From assembly GCA_905178155.1 (NCBI GenBank), contig CAJINV010000002.1:3045515-3109514 (forward strand): DNA of 64,000 bases, in the 5' to 3' direction. The DNA is from Amoebophrya sp. A120 (lineage: Eukaryota > Sar > Dinophyceae > Syndiniales > Amoebophryaceae). Position 1 is the stretch's first letter, and every line of letters begins with the position of its first letter. Below are positions 21,701-31,513 of the stretch, one piece after another. The notes beneath the pieces are model-generated. The model was not told where the DNA came from. It was given only the letters and a program-made list of their open reading frames with translations, and made no database searches. The position numbers were made by a program, and so were the translations under genes.

Positions 21701-23115
21701 CCCCGACCAAGAAAATCAAAATGCCGGCTGTGGCTTCTGCACCCGCAAGCAAGAATACCGGGGTGACGCGGCCGGCCATAGTTGCTTCTGCACTTCTTGA
21801 TCCATCCGAAAAATCCGACGCGGACGAGTACGAAGCTGCGGTATCAAAAGCGGAATCTGCGAAAAACGAAGCCTCGCCTGACGGGGAACAAAATGGAGTC
21901 GCGTTTAACGCCGAGGATGAGGACGATGCTGACGACGTCGAGGAAGACGCTGATGAAGAAGACAGTTCGCTGGACAGCTCACGCTTACCGTTGCGCAGTT
22001 ATCGGTCCTACCAGTATCTGTCCACGCCGGACTCCGTTCGGTATTCCGTGAACTCCGAGCACGAGGGCATGCGCACCATTCACCTGAAAGGGTTCAACAA
22101 ACCGGTCTTGCGGTGCGAAATGGAGTACGTCGTGAACAAAGTCGTGCAAGCGTTGTTCCAGGCACGCGGCCTCGCTGCCACATCCCCATACCTCTGGGTT
22201 GAGAAAAATGGCGAAATCCTTTCTGAAGATCAGGAGCAAAGCAATTTCATTGTGAACCCCGCCGGAGACACCAGCACGGCGGTCGTCGCAAATGAGCGCG
22301 CCGCTGAGATGAAAAATGTTGGAGGACTGCAGACACAAGGGACGAGCACTTTTACGAACATCAGCAGCTCTTGTTGTACTGGTATTAGTACACGACAAGC
22401 GACAACAAAGGTTGTGCAGTGGAAAACTTTGCGAATCGGAAATGAGTCGGAACATGTTGACTTGAAGATCGAGTTTGTGTTCGAGTTCGGCGAAAAAGAC
22501 GCGTTTTGCTGCTGCGTCGTCGCGCCGGACATCGCCACAAAAAACCAGATCGAGGTGAAATTCTTCCCGGACACCTCCGGCAGTGCGCGCAAGGTCGAGA
22601 TCGATATCCTTGATCTGTTCAGGGACTGCTCAGCGAAGGTGGAGGTGGCAGCCGGCGAAACTACAGAAGATGGCGCACTCCTTATTTCCTTGCGTGACGA
22701 AGTTCTCGCTGCCGCGAAAGCGAAGAGGCAGGGGCAGCAGCAGCAAGTACCGCAGCAATGCCAAAGTCCTGCTCTTAATTATTCCGGTGAGAAAGTGATT
22801 TTCACTGCGAAGCGCAACAAAGACCTTGTGCAAAAGATTTTCCAAGTCGTCTTCCGGGCCCTCAGGGGAGAAGACAAGGCTCAGCGCCGTGCGGAATTCC
22901 TCGGCAGTTTCTTTCAGGAACTGTGGTGCAGGAATTTTCTTGCCGGAGCAGGTGACGATACGGAAAAAGAGAAGAAGCTGGACGCAATGGAACTGGTTTT
23001 CTGCCGGTCTCGGTTGCAAACGGTCACCCTTGAGTTTGACAACGTTGCCGACGATTTTCCTTCGAAAATGGCCTACTCTCTGCCGAACCTGAAACTCGCT
23101 AACGACATCATGTGA
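18736..23115 (+). CDS. Intronless 1459-aa protein of unknown function
   Basis: One uninterrupted frame runs from ATG 18736 to TGA 23113-23115, with no introner or GT-AG intron. This contrasts with all other multi-exon neighbours. I do not recognise a family. Visible features are a hydrophobic segment near residues 205-225 (FLALFGALVITL), several Cys-rich patches (for example ACACKPEFVCG and CKCSSRK-like), a predicted coiled coil at about 816-858 (NERLDRLERTVAEKMDNL), and a disordered acidic Ala/Ser/Glu stretch around 900-1090. A second globular-looking part runs to the C-terminus with a cluster of Phe, Lys and Glu. It may be a recently arrived or retroposed gene, or simply a gene where insertions are not tolerated. 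Confidence 0.85.
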   Translation: MDVQRKQIDSFTLTVKKASREDTSGPWTTWTCERFSFGVVATISGEIPNEQVEKARIDIKTVRPSKWNFDQGKATALSGDTALILPAPFLPLDTAARFGVYPQPGGSPADDNEQVASYETSDGKYLMCIAIKYHGDNCRSIASNAVACLLEATLTPKRQQDPRQQRAAPTATKEPENKKSNRNSVARTPAETPYEVCSALADGFDLSFLALFGALVITLRLSNSMSVLFDKAGWESSWLSQNCRKCSSRKEVQLPGFFTATKRLLEQMACQLQTEATSNFLRAYTMTMAECLLLRKSKLSPIVFPLDVAPTSVFASCFPDRLAWVVDVMKYLTHVEIFSIVGPFSSDPDDVRERLLAMLFDVSFWTGAATSRLTEQADNKDSRPNLFYAVLDQYNGHGAPWQAKSWEERMLEQLPAPAEMKRALVFFGTSHKIIFEGLLRPMLEIMRNGRVPFGKPFEAREQWLKRLIRCLQILRATAEESSNMSLRRWVHTLETDAMSAVLPGNSRCVFLCTVGQSVFIGLSTKGCADLANLDSMLSKWCTQDGTAPETQDDFSGGFRPDEMVRAMRNPGTQLWSKPIATKYLWFQQAVLKCSATPSIKGLNWMWSVDDIAKCICSVNFVYCAKQGIDVPRRGVRNDPPASGRCERVNDPAQTPRLPATPLEMVDALRKDVRTVPWLQDGGDFDSDLSRPLDLVEALLRPAKFLYPHSLSGRLDWITAFKAVGSSCKFALADVEACACKPEFVCGTGAGARMTRSQLSMLDERVRDWLQSIGYNFLYTDKFLPLIDDAREKLRVHFTPKAPGSASAEDAGLAASLGSTNERLDRLERTVAEKMDNLTNVFEKVLAQQAMLCELFAAQQKGDQGTWKGAVVPSLNLKNVPGTPTIHPPMKFDIATPGRANSACGNDDDEACKSASDSSEAVLLSDGGLQIEEIQFDALEGENEKTAVASTDEGSTRQHADSVVNAAPSALSSARSAPASTTLMALSMRTPTKKIKMPAVASAPASKNTGVTRPAIVASALLDPSEKSDADEYEAAVSKAESAKNEASPDGEQNGVAFNAEDEDDADDVEEDADEEDSSLDSSRLPLRSYRSYQYLSTPDSVRYSVNSEHEGMRTIHLKGFNKPVLRCEMEYVVNKVVQALFQARGLAATSPYLWVEKNGEILSEDQEQSNFIVNPAGDTSTAVVANERAAEMKNVGGLQTQGTSTFTNISSSCCTGISTRQATTKVVQWKTLRIGNESEHVDLKIEFVFEFGEKDAFCCCVVAPDIATKNQIEVKFFPDTSGSARKVEIDILDLFRDCSAKVEVAAGETTEDGALLISLRDEVLAAAKAKRQGQQQQVPQQCQSPALNYSGEKVIFTAKRNKDLVQKIFQVVFRALRGEDKAQRRAEFLGSFFQELWCRNFLAGAGDDTEKEKKLDAMELVFCRSRLQTVTLEFDNVADDFPSKMAYSLPNLKLANDIM

Positions 23116-24489
23116 TTATGAAGTTAATGAAGTAAAAAAATAAATTGTCTCGAGTATGGAGTTTCTGTTTCTCAAGAACCGCCCACACCTAGTTGTGGAG
23201 ACTAAATTCATATTCAAATAACTTGAATTTTGTGAAAAAGTAAAAGAGCGGCCTGCTCGTTTTGTCTTTTAGCCTGTGGTCTTCGCTATTGGGCCCTATT
23301 GATTTATCAACATCAATGTAGTTGGAGTGCTAATTTATTAGTATTGGTTCAGGTTTCTATATCTCTTTGTCGTGGCCGGCAACTCATTGCAGCCACGACG
23401 AGAACTACACAGCCAGTTTCTGTTTCCCTCATGTTTTCCAGTACTTGATCAATTTGAACTCAAAGTTGTTCCTTGTTTTGCCAAATATGGATGTGAATAT
23501 GTCAAAGTCAAATAGTTCCCATTGTATATACACAGGTAGGCGATGTATGCCATACGAATACAACGAGAGGTCGCGATTTTGTTGCGTGCGCTCGTCTCCA
23601 GTCTCGTGATTCATGTTGCAGATAATCTAGACAAATAGGTCATATAAATTTGTATTGGATTGATCGATGTATATAAAAGTAGGCTCATCTTTTTAAGTCA
23701 GTCAAAAACCAAAACGTCATGACTTAGCATCAGCAATATCATTGCAGCCAAGAACAAAAACAAAATAAAATAAAAAAACGAAAATGAGCGGCAATATCAT
23801 TGCCACTGAAAAAAAAAAAACGACTCCGGGTGTTGTACCTCTTTGTGGTAACACGCTCTCTGGTCGAACAGGAGATATGATCACGATCAGCATTTTCTTT
23901 GATGGGCGGCCTATTTTTGTTCTACATTCATTCGTTTATCTGGTAGCACTTTTTTTCATTTTCATCGGTTGAATTGAAGAAAGGACGCTTGCGTTTTGTA
24001 AATAAAGCGCACCTCACGTATCAATCTTGACTTTTGTCGTGCACTATTGTCTTCTTGCGAGTTTTCTTTCATAACTTTCACTCTCGTCGATGCCCGTCAA
24101 GCTCAAGTCCTCTAAAAATCGGTCGCGATAGTGTAGTCGGTTGCTCCGGTAGTGCGTTGTTTCAGCAGGAGGAAGATTCGGGCATTTAAATTGTCGGACT
24201 TTTTGTTTTGGACAAGTGACTATGCATGTGGCATGTCGGGTGAAAACACTCATTCTCATACACAGACGCATATGCAATCAAGTCGATTTTCACTTTTTTT
24301 ATTTTTTATCATCTTTCTTTTGCCAAAGACAAAGAGCACCGGTATCTGATTGTTGCCCAAGTACTGTCTATTGTTTGACTTTAATGTCGTTAGCACGCTC
24401 CTTTGATATTCCAACGGAAAAGTATTTTGAATTGCATCAGGATACAACTGCTCTTCTAACATTTAACTTCCGCGAGCACGAGGATCAGT
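23116..24489. other. Intergenic region
   Basis: AT-richer than the flanks. A 62-codon ORF at 23784-23972 with a hydrophobic C-terminus is open but unsupported. No introner copies were seen. Confidence 0.6.
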
Positions 24490-27400
24490 ATGGCCGCGAC
24501 TCCGTTCACAGCCAGCACCTCTGCCCCCTCTACTCGCGTCCGCAAGCGCGACAGCACTGCATCCCCCCCCTCGAGTCAGAACTACAACTTCTCCACTGCA
24601 GGAGCTGCAGGCGGTACCGCATCGAACTCTACTTCTGACAACCACGCCGCCACGACAAAGCAGCAGCAGCTGAAACTCTCGGACGGCGACACGGAGACCT
24701 TGCTCACCCTGTTACCAGTCCGGAACGAGAAGACGAAGAGAAACAGCACGCAGATCGTGGAGTTGGGCGGGAACGGTAGCGCAATAGGAGCGAATGGTAT
24801 AACAGCGTCATCAACACCAGGTGGTACTACGACATCAGGTGGAATTACAGCAGGAGCAGCTCCGAATGTTGTTGCCAGTGAAACAAGAACCACCGCTGGC
24901 GCAACTTCCCGCCGGGTGAGTCTGCAGCTTTACAACGAAGACCAGTTCCATAATCAGGATCAGAAATTCAATTTCAACTTCGCAAATCACGGGAATTTTT
25001 CGTCATCTCCACCGAGCAAACCAGGTGCAATTAATTCCGCCTCGACGACACGGCGACAAAGCGTAGCGACGGTTGCAGCGCAGCATTGGCGCAGACGGGC
25101 GACTTTGTTGAACGGGAGTACGAACAATGCCGCGGGGAAAGGCTCTACAACATCTTCTGGAAACAACAGAGCCGGTAACCAACAATTATCCGATGAAGAG
25201 TTGCAAAAAATCTACCGATTTTTGAAGAAGCGAGAAGCGAATGGGGGAGGAGGCGGGATGAACTACGCGACCGCCGGGCGGAACAGCGGGACGAACACGG
25301 CAGCTACAACTATCGGAAATCACCATGCGAATGCTGCAGCATTTCCTCTGGAGAACAACCGTAGCAGCGCCAACGGAACTACGTCCAGCACTATCGTTTC
25401 CCCCAGTGTTTCCTTCAACAGCCAGCAGTTGCAGTCGCTGCCGTTAGACCGTGGAATGAAGAGCAAAGCAGCGGGCCGTGCAGCCGCCCCGAGGAGCCCG
25501 ACGAGAACGACTCGGGAGGTCCTGAATGCGGTTTATGCTAGAAGAAAACTGTGGAATTGTAAGTCTGTAATGCAGCACGCACCACAGTTTTACAGTTCGT
25601 ATGCTGGCCAGCCATGATCATGAAGTAGAAGTCCTCTTTTTAATTATATCCGTTTGTTTCACGTACTACTAGCCGTGCTTGGAGACAGGCTTTCTTTTTC
25701 ATCATGCAGAGCAAATTTATTGATATTGTCATGTTGTCACTCCAAGATACGTACACTAACACAGTTTTTTCCTTGGATTCAATTTGCGACAGGCCGGCTG
25801 TGACACAGGATGATCCAGATATTGGTATGAACTGCAAAAGTATCGTACTCGTATAAATGCATTACAAATTTCCTCAGCATGAGAAAAAAAATTTGTAATG
25901 TGGATTTACCTTAAGAAAAAGATTTGTAATGCAAAACTTGCATTTATATGAGAGCGTTTGAGCAATTAATTTTTTCGCAATTCAAAAAATAGATTTTTGT
26001 AATAAAATCATTCCATTTTGTTTCTTTTATCGCCGCCGCCACGATGGTGATGTCGAAACCTGATGATCCGGTTGTTTGGTGATCCGGCTGTAAGGTATGG
26101 TTGTCAAATACGGGAGATTCCAACTTGAGCTAGCTAATTAAGATAGAAGTATTTATGCATGACAAATAATCAAGAACTGCGGCCGCTATTCAGCTGCCTT
26201 CTGGAGGTTGCTTCCTAGGTAGCCAGGTAAGACGGTGGCCAAGACGTCGCGGGGCCCCGTACACGGGGCCCCGCGACGTCAAATCGCCGGTCTTCAAAGG
26301 GTCGTCGCTTGGTCTAATCTAAATGCGTATCCTAACACCATCAGTATCTACATCAAAAACATACATACCAAGATACCTAAATTAGCTAGCTCAAGTTGGA
26401 ATCTCCCTATTTATCTCATTGCATAACTCACCCAAAACCGGCACCGGAGACACCAGCTTTTCCACTCCGCAACGGCGACTGCAAAAACGATCATACCGTG
26501 GGGATTGACAGATACTTTAATCTGAAATACGCGACTTTTTGAATTGCGGAAAAATTAATTGCTCAAACGCTCTCATAATTTATACGAGTACGTTACTTTT
26601 GCACAGGATAATTGGAGCTGGAGGCCAAAAGATAACTACGACTGCAACCTCGCCGCGAAATACCTGTGGAACTGGCACAACCACACTAACCACAAATCCT
26701 CCAAATGACGACGACGACGACGAACTAAACTTCGCCTTTTCCACCGCCGCGAAGGGGATACTCTCCGACGCAGTGATTGACTACAGCAAAAACCCGAATC
26801 GGCCCGCTACCGCGGGTATGCACTGCAAAAGAATCGTACTCATTTACAAATTTTCTCAGCATGAGAAATGAAATTTGTAATGCAGTTTTACCTTGGAAAG
26901 GAAATTTGTCATGCATGCTACATGCATAATTGCAATTAGTACGAGTACGAGACTTTTGCACAGGACAGCGGGGAGCCAGTCCGACACGAGTCGGAGTTTG
27001 TCCCGGTTGAGCTATCAAAAGGAAAAATCCCCCCTCCCCATACCAAAAGGGGTCACTTCTGAAAATTTGTGATGCTGATTTGTGGCCACAAATCGTCTCT
27101 GTGTTGCAAGAAGGCAAATCCAGACATCCCGCCGCATTTTGCAGGCGGTCTGTGATGCTGTTAGAACTACAGTTGGGATCTCTGTCATGCTAGGTGCCTA
27201 CGTCAGAACATCGCCGCCCAGGCTTTGTATCTGCCTGCATTTGTCTACTGCAAGACAAAGCTGATTTGTGTACAGAAATCCCGCATCACAGATTTCGACT
27301 GTGATTTAGGGAGGGGGGATGTTTCATTTTGATATGAGCAGCCGCCCAACGACGAGCGGGAATGGAGCGAACGATAAAGGGCCCGGGGCTGGGTCTACAA

Positions 27401-30400
27401 CACAACTTGTCGTGGACCAGTTCCCGCCGTCACCAGCTGGAACAGGGCCACAACAACATGATCCTCGTGGTTATCAACAACAAAAAGGCAGCAAAAGTGC
27501 TTCCTCCCACAACTCCAGAAGCCGCAGCAAAACGCCACCGTCGCAGCAAGAACAAAATGAAAATGTTGAAAACTGTCACAACCAGCATCAAACCAGTAAC
27601 CTGACCTTCAGTTCTTTCGAGGACTTTAAGAAACGCGTGGAGGAGGGAGATTTGGCAACGAAGCAGTTGATCGCGAAAACCAATCAGTTTCTGAACCGGA
27701 CCGTGAAACGAGCAAAAACTTTAGCAAAAGAATCTGGGCACAGGTTTCTGAACCTCGACCAGAAAATTCAACTGCTCTTCCACATGCAGCACCACTACAA
27801 ACAGATCGCGAATGTGAAATCTGGTTTCAAACAGTCCGCGGCTGCGTGGAGCAGTAAGCGAAACGGTGCGGAGGGTGTTTTCAGAGGTGGTAGTGCGAAT
27901 CTCGCTACCACAACATCCGGGGGAGCAGCTTCTGCCGCGGAAAAGAATTTCGTCCCCTCCCGGCGGAAAAATATCATGAAGCAAATCCGGCGAAGCACAG
28001 CGTTGCAGGAACGGAAAGCGAAGTTGTCGAGTTACCAGGAAGAACTGATGAGTGAAACAAGTTTGATGGAAGGTGGTCGTGGTGGTAGTGGAATACCCGC
28101 AACACAAATTGTGTCGCCAAGAAGTAGAGCAGCTCCTGCTGCTCCGGCCACCAATAATTGGGTTTCTGAGGCGAAGTTGCTCGCGTTTGAATCAGGCGGT
28201 GTCTACGACGGACTAGGGCAGCAGATCAGCAACTTTTTGCACATGCGGAACCATCTATCCCTGCTCGCGAAGTCAAAAATCGCTGTGGATTGCTATCTAT
28301 CAAATGTAAAAATGTCTGGGTCTGGGAGATTGCGAGATTTGTCATGGTAGTCTGGCATGACTCTAAACCCTGTATTGCGTGCCCGCGAAGAGGTCCTGTT
28401 GTCTGTCATGCAAAAGCGCAGTTTCTCATGCGGAGTACGCAACTCTGAATCACGGAAAAACTTGTCATGCTGGGGAGCGCATTACAGTGTGATCAATATT
28501 CCCTTCCTTGCATCACATGTTTCCAGACCCAGACATTTTTACATTTGATACTATCACCCACTGTTGGTGAACAAGCCGGGCGTGGGATATGGAAGCGTCA
28601 GGTTTGAAATCGTCAAAGTTCAAATAATTTGTAATGCATAAAATGCATGACCCGAGGCGCGTGTGTTGCAGAGCAGGCAAGTGAGGCCGATTGTGAGCCT
28701 GTTTGGGGTTGCAGCTCGAGCTGCTAAAGTAGCATGAGAAAATCGCTCTTCTTTGCCTAAACAGCATGACAAACTGGATTTAGGGACCGCCGAAGTTTGT
28801 CATGCGCCACTTGGAAACTGGGTTCCAACTGGCATCCGTTTTATGCATGGCAAATTATTTCAACTTTGTCGATTTCAACTCTGACACATCCATATGGGAG
28901 GTGGAGGGGGTACAAGTACTGGTCAGCAGCGACAAACAACAGGTTCTTTATTCCCATGCAACCACAAGCGGATCTTCACGACCAGCAGTAGAAAGAGCCA
29001 CACGACGAGCACAACTATCGGCACCAGAAAAAGCACAACACACCCCCCAAACTTCCGGAAATCTACCGCAAGACAGACGACGTCGTTTGGGCCGGGGAGG
29101 AACACCATGCACATATTGATGAACAACCTGGGGCAGAAAAAGAAATTATCCCAGAAGGTCCGCAAACGCTTCGTGGGGGTGAAGTTTTTCAAGAAATTCT
29201 TCAAGAAGCAGAACGGTAATAAAACAGCGACTCTCAGCAAGAAATCCGCTTTGGTTCTGGCCGCATCCGCTTTTCAACGACTGGCCAGAGACGCGTTCGA
29301 AACTGCCGCGGTGGAAAAACAGGAAATCGGGTTCTACTTGGGAGCAGGTACTAGTAGCCGAAAGAAGATAAGCAGCGGTGTAAGAATTCCCCGGCAAGAT
29401 GAACGGCTTCATCAAACTGACTCCGAGCTGCTGAACATGCAAGAAGAGAATATTAAACTGTTGAAAACCGAACAGATTTTGAACAACTCAAACATCAGGC
29501 CGTTGGCAAAGGACAGAATGCGGGAATTGCTGAAAAAGCCGGTAAGGGAGCAATCCTGGGTAAAGGAAAAGCAGGACCAGAAGTGGCAACCGACTTTTCC
29601 CTACAGCAAATCTGGATTTCTGTCCTGCGGGTTTCTCTGCGAGGGGAGCGAGTACCCCCTGCGGTATGAACACGCAGCAGGTGGAACAGCGACGGGCGGT
29701 TTCATCTCGTGGAGGGGAACTGGTAGTTTTTGTCCGCCCGCCAATGCTGGTAGTGGAAATAAGACAACAAGTTTTATACCGACGGACCATCTCGATCAAG
29801 GCGGTCGATTTGGAATGATGAATCCAAACAACTCTTATCATTCCAAGCAGTTTACGAAATTGCCACCGGAAAACCTGGAAGATTTTTTGAAGTACGATTT
29901 TCTGAAATCGCCTCTGTGGACGAACGTCCGATTGATGGAGCCGGAAGTCTACCACGGGAAGATCTTGAGCATATGAAATGCAAAAGTTAAAGTACCGGAT
30001 TTAGTACGTAATTGCAATACGATGAAATACAAATAGGATAATTAGCTCAGCATGATCAACGATAAGGGAACTTTTCATGCTGATTCAACTCGAAGAGGAG
30101 ATCTGTCAGATACATGATTGCGATTTACTAGGAGTACGATAGTTGTACTTTTGCAATTCATAGAGACGGGACGATGGCGATTACAACGCGATGTGCAAAA
30201 ATTTTCCGGTAAAAGTAGAACAGCAATCTCTTCAAAAGCATCAGTTTTCTCCCTACGGGCGCGGCACAAGAACATCTTTATCGAGAGATAAAACTACTTC
30301 TTCGTCAATGCGTCAGCACCAAAACCAGTTCCAGCAGAGGAAGAGACGGTGCTGGCAGGAGGTGTTTCAAGAGGCCGTGGATGAATTGAAAGACAGCGAG

Positions 30401-31513
30401 GAATCAGAAATTTGCTCAGACGAGGAAGAGGAGGAGGAGGATTCCTCTGGGCTTGGGGCGGATTCGTCTGACGAGGAGGGATTTGTTCCGGGGATGAAGA
30501 CAGTGACAGGTCGTAACAAGGGAGAGAATAAAGCACCAGCCGCGTCATTTTCAGGTAGCAGTTATTCTACCGGGAAAAAACAACAAGCCCAAGCGAAAGA
30601 TCCCCATCTAGGCGGTGACACCTGTGGCGTCGCCACCACGACAACCTGTGGGCGAGAGTCTCTGGAGCTCGGAGACCCTCAAAACAGCTTTGCGGAGGAA
30701 CGAGTTGAGATGAAGCGCGCTACAGTGGAGGAAGAGGTGGAGAACAATACCAACAACAACGTGATCATAGATCAGTCCGAACTACAAAACAAATCAACGG
30801 GAGGTGGCACCGGCAGCAAAAGCAAAACCAAAACTGCAGCCTCGGGGCTAGAAGTTGTAGGTGACTCTACTGGTGATCTTCATCAAACGGGAGGAAACCG
30901 AAACATCAAGCAAGTAGAGCCAGCCACTGAAGAAATCTTGAAACCAACCTCTTCATCTACTTCAGTTGTCCCGACCCCACCGCCACCCAGAAACAGCGGC
31001 GGCCTTGGAGGAGGTCCAACATCCAGTATCAGCATGCGCCGCCCGAGTTCCATCGCCCGTCGGTTGTCTCTGGAAGCCACACCCTCGAGGACGATGGGGG
31101 CTGCGATGCATGCTGGAGGGTGGACAACAGCCACTGGAGTAACTACAGCCACGTCTTCTGTACAGAGGCAGTTCGGCTCTTTTTTCGTCTCCGGGAATAA
31201 GCATCGCAGTTTGGAAGACGGGTTCGGTGCCACGACTTCTATCGGGTTACAGCCGCTAACTGATCTTCAGAGCAAAAACTTGTTGTTGACAACCCCGGTC
31301 GACAATGTACAGCCAAAGAGAAGAGGCAGCATCCGGATCGAATTGGAGCAGCAAAGTGCTGGAGCAGGCTCCATTGCGCATAATTCGCATCACCAGCAAG
31401 ACCATTCGAGCTTTCAGAGCTTGATGGGCGGTAGCGGCGTTGGGAGTCAGAATACCTCAAAACAGGAACAAAAAGCGTACTTGTCGAAAATGATGGGGAA
31501 AGTGGGGTGCTGA
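24490..31513 (+). CDS. Unknown 1580-aa disordered protein with six introners
   Basis: The ATG at 24490 follows an in-frame-poor leader and encodes MAATPFTAS. Eight exons total 4743 nt, exactly 1581 codons with the stop at 31511-31513. One GT-AG intron (25551-25792) and six introners are removed. The protein is Ser/Thr/Asn/Gly-rich at the start, then has helical basic segments (FEDFKKRVEEGDLATKQ and QKVRKRFVGVKFFKKFFKK). A better-conserved-looking part lies around 29300-29970 (RLARDAFETAAVEKQEIGF and NLEDFLKYDFLKSPLW). An acidic tail follows (EEEEEEDSSGLGADSSDEE). No family is recognised. The C-region's Phe/Asp/Leu-rich segment is a candidate protein-interaction module, by inference only. Confidence 0.75.
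25551..25792 (+). other. GT-AG spliceosomal intron
   Basis: The acceptor side shows a textbook ACTAAC branch-like motif, a T-rich tract and GCGACAG. The phase-2 donor that keeps the frame is AAACT|GTGGAA, giving ARRKL-PAVTQDD. A GTAAGT-containing alternative donor five bases downstream does not keep the frame. Confidence 0.6.
25947..26577. mobile_element. Nested TIR element inside an introner
   Basis: 631 bp, TSD ATTTA exact (25942-25946 and 26578-26582). Perfect terminal inverted repeats of about 28 bp begin TATGAGAGCGTTTGAGCAAT. It shares the TAT...ATA ends and 5-bp TSD of the introners but its arms match none of the eleven families. Inside are 28-bp inverted arms (26112-26139 and 26380-26407) and a central palindrome. 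Confidence 0.92.
26243..26280. repeat. Perfect GC-rich palindrome
   Basis: Two 18-bp arms, GACGTCGCGGGGCCCCGT and its reverse complement, flank a 2-nt spacer AC. It sits at the centre of the nested element. Confidence 0.97.
26817..26967 (+). mobile_element. Introner IE1
   Basis: 151 bp, TSD GCGGG exact; the right tip reads GGACA instead of GGATA. Excision joins RPATAG to SQSDTS. Confidence 0.9.
27013..27334. mobile_element. Introner IE8
   Basis: 322 bp, TSD TGAGC exact. TIR TATCAAAAGGAAAAATCCCC pairs with GGGGGGATGTTTCATTTTGATA. Excision joins LSRLS to SRPTTS. Confidence 0.92.
28298..28550. mobile_element. Introner IE2, subgroup d
   Basis: 253 bp, TSD CTATC exact. Nine or more terminal bases (TATCAAATG/CATTTGATA) are perfectly inverted. 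Excision joins AVDCY to HPLLV. Confidence 0.94.
28588..28894. mobile_element. Introner IE3
   Basis: 307 bp, TSD TGGGA exact. Arms TATGGAAGCGTCAGG and a TTTGAAAT...CAAAGTT block are mirrored on the right. Three frames are open nearby, but only the 5-bp TSD rule selects the one that continues for 360 codons. Excision joins KPGVG to GGGTST. Confidence 0.92.
29972..30162 (+). mobile_element. Introner IE1, older copy
   Basis: 191 bp, TSD GAGCA/GAGAC (3/5). The rule still restores frame, joining KILS to RDDGDY. Confidence 0.82.

Larger units (their letters stand above)
25826..26610 (+). mobile_element. Introner IE1 hosting a nested element
   Basis: 785 bp total, TSD ATTGG exact. The IE1 arms (TATGAACTGCAAAAGTATCG and TACTTTTGCACAGGATA) are split by the 25947-26577 insertion. 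Excision joins PDIG to AGGQKI. Confidence 0.93.

Noticed and set aside
28797-29119. Alternative reading frames after the IE3 copy (stopping near 28991 and 29119)
   Set aside because: The frame selected by the TSD rule continues for 360 codons and gives a CDS divisible by three; the others end quickly.
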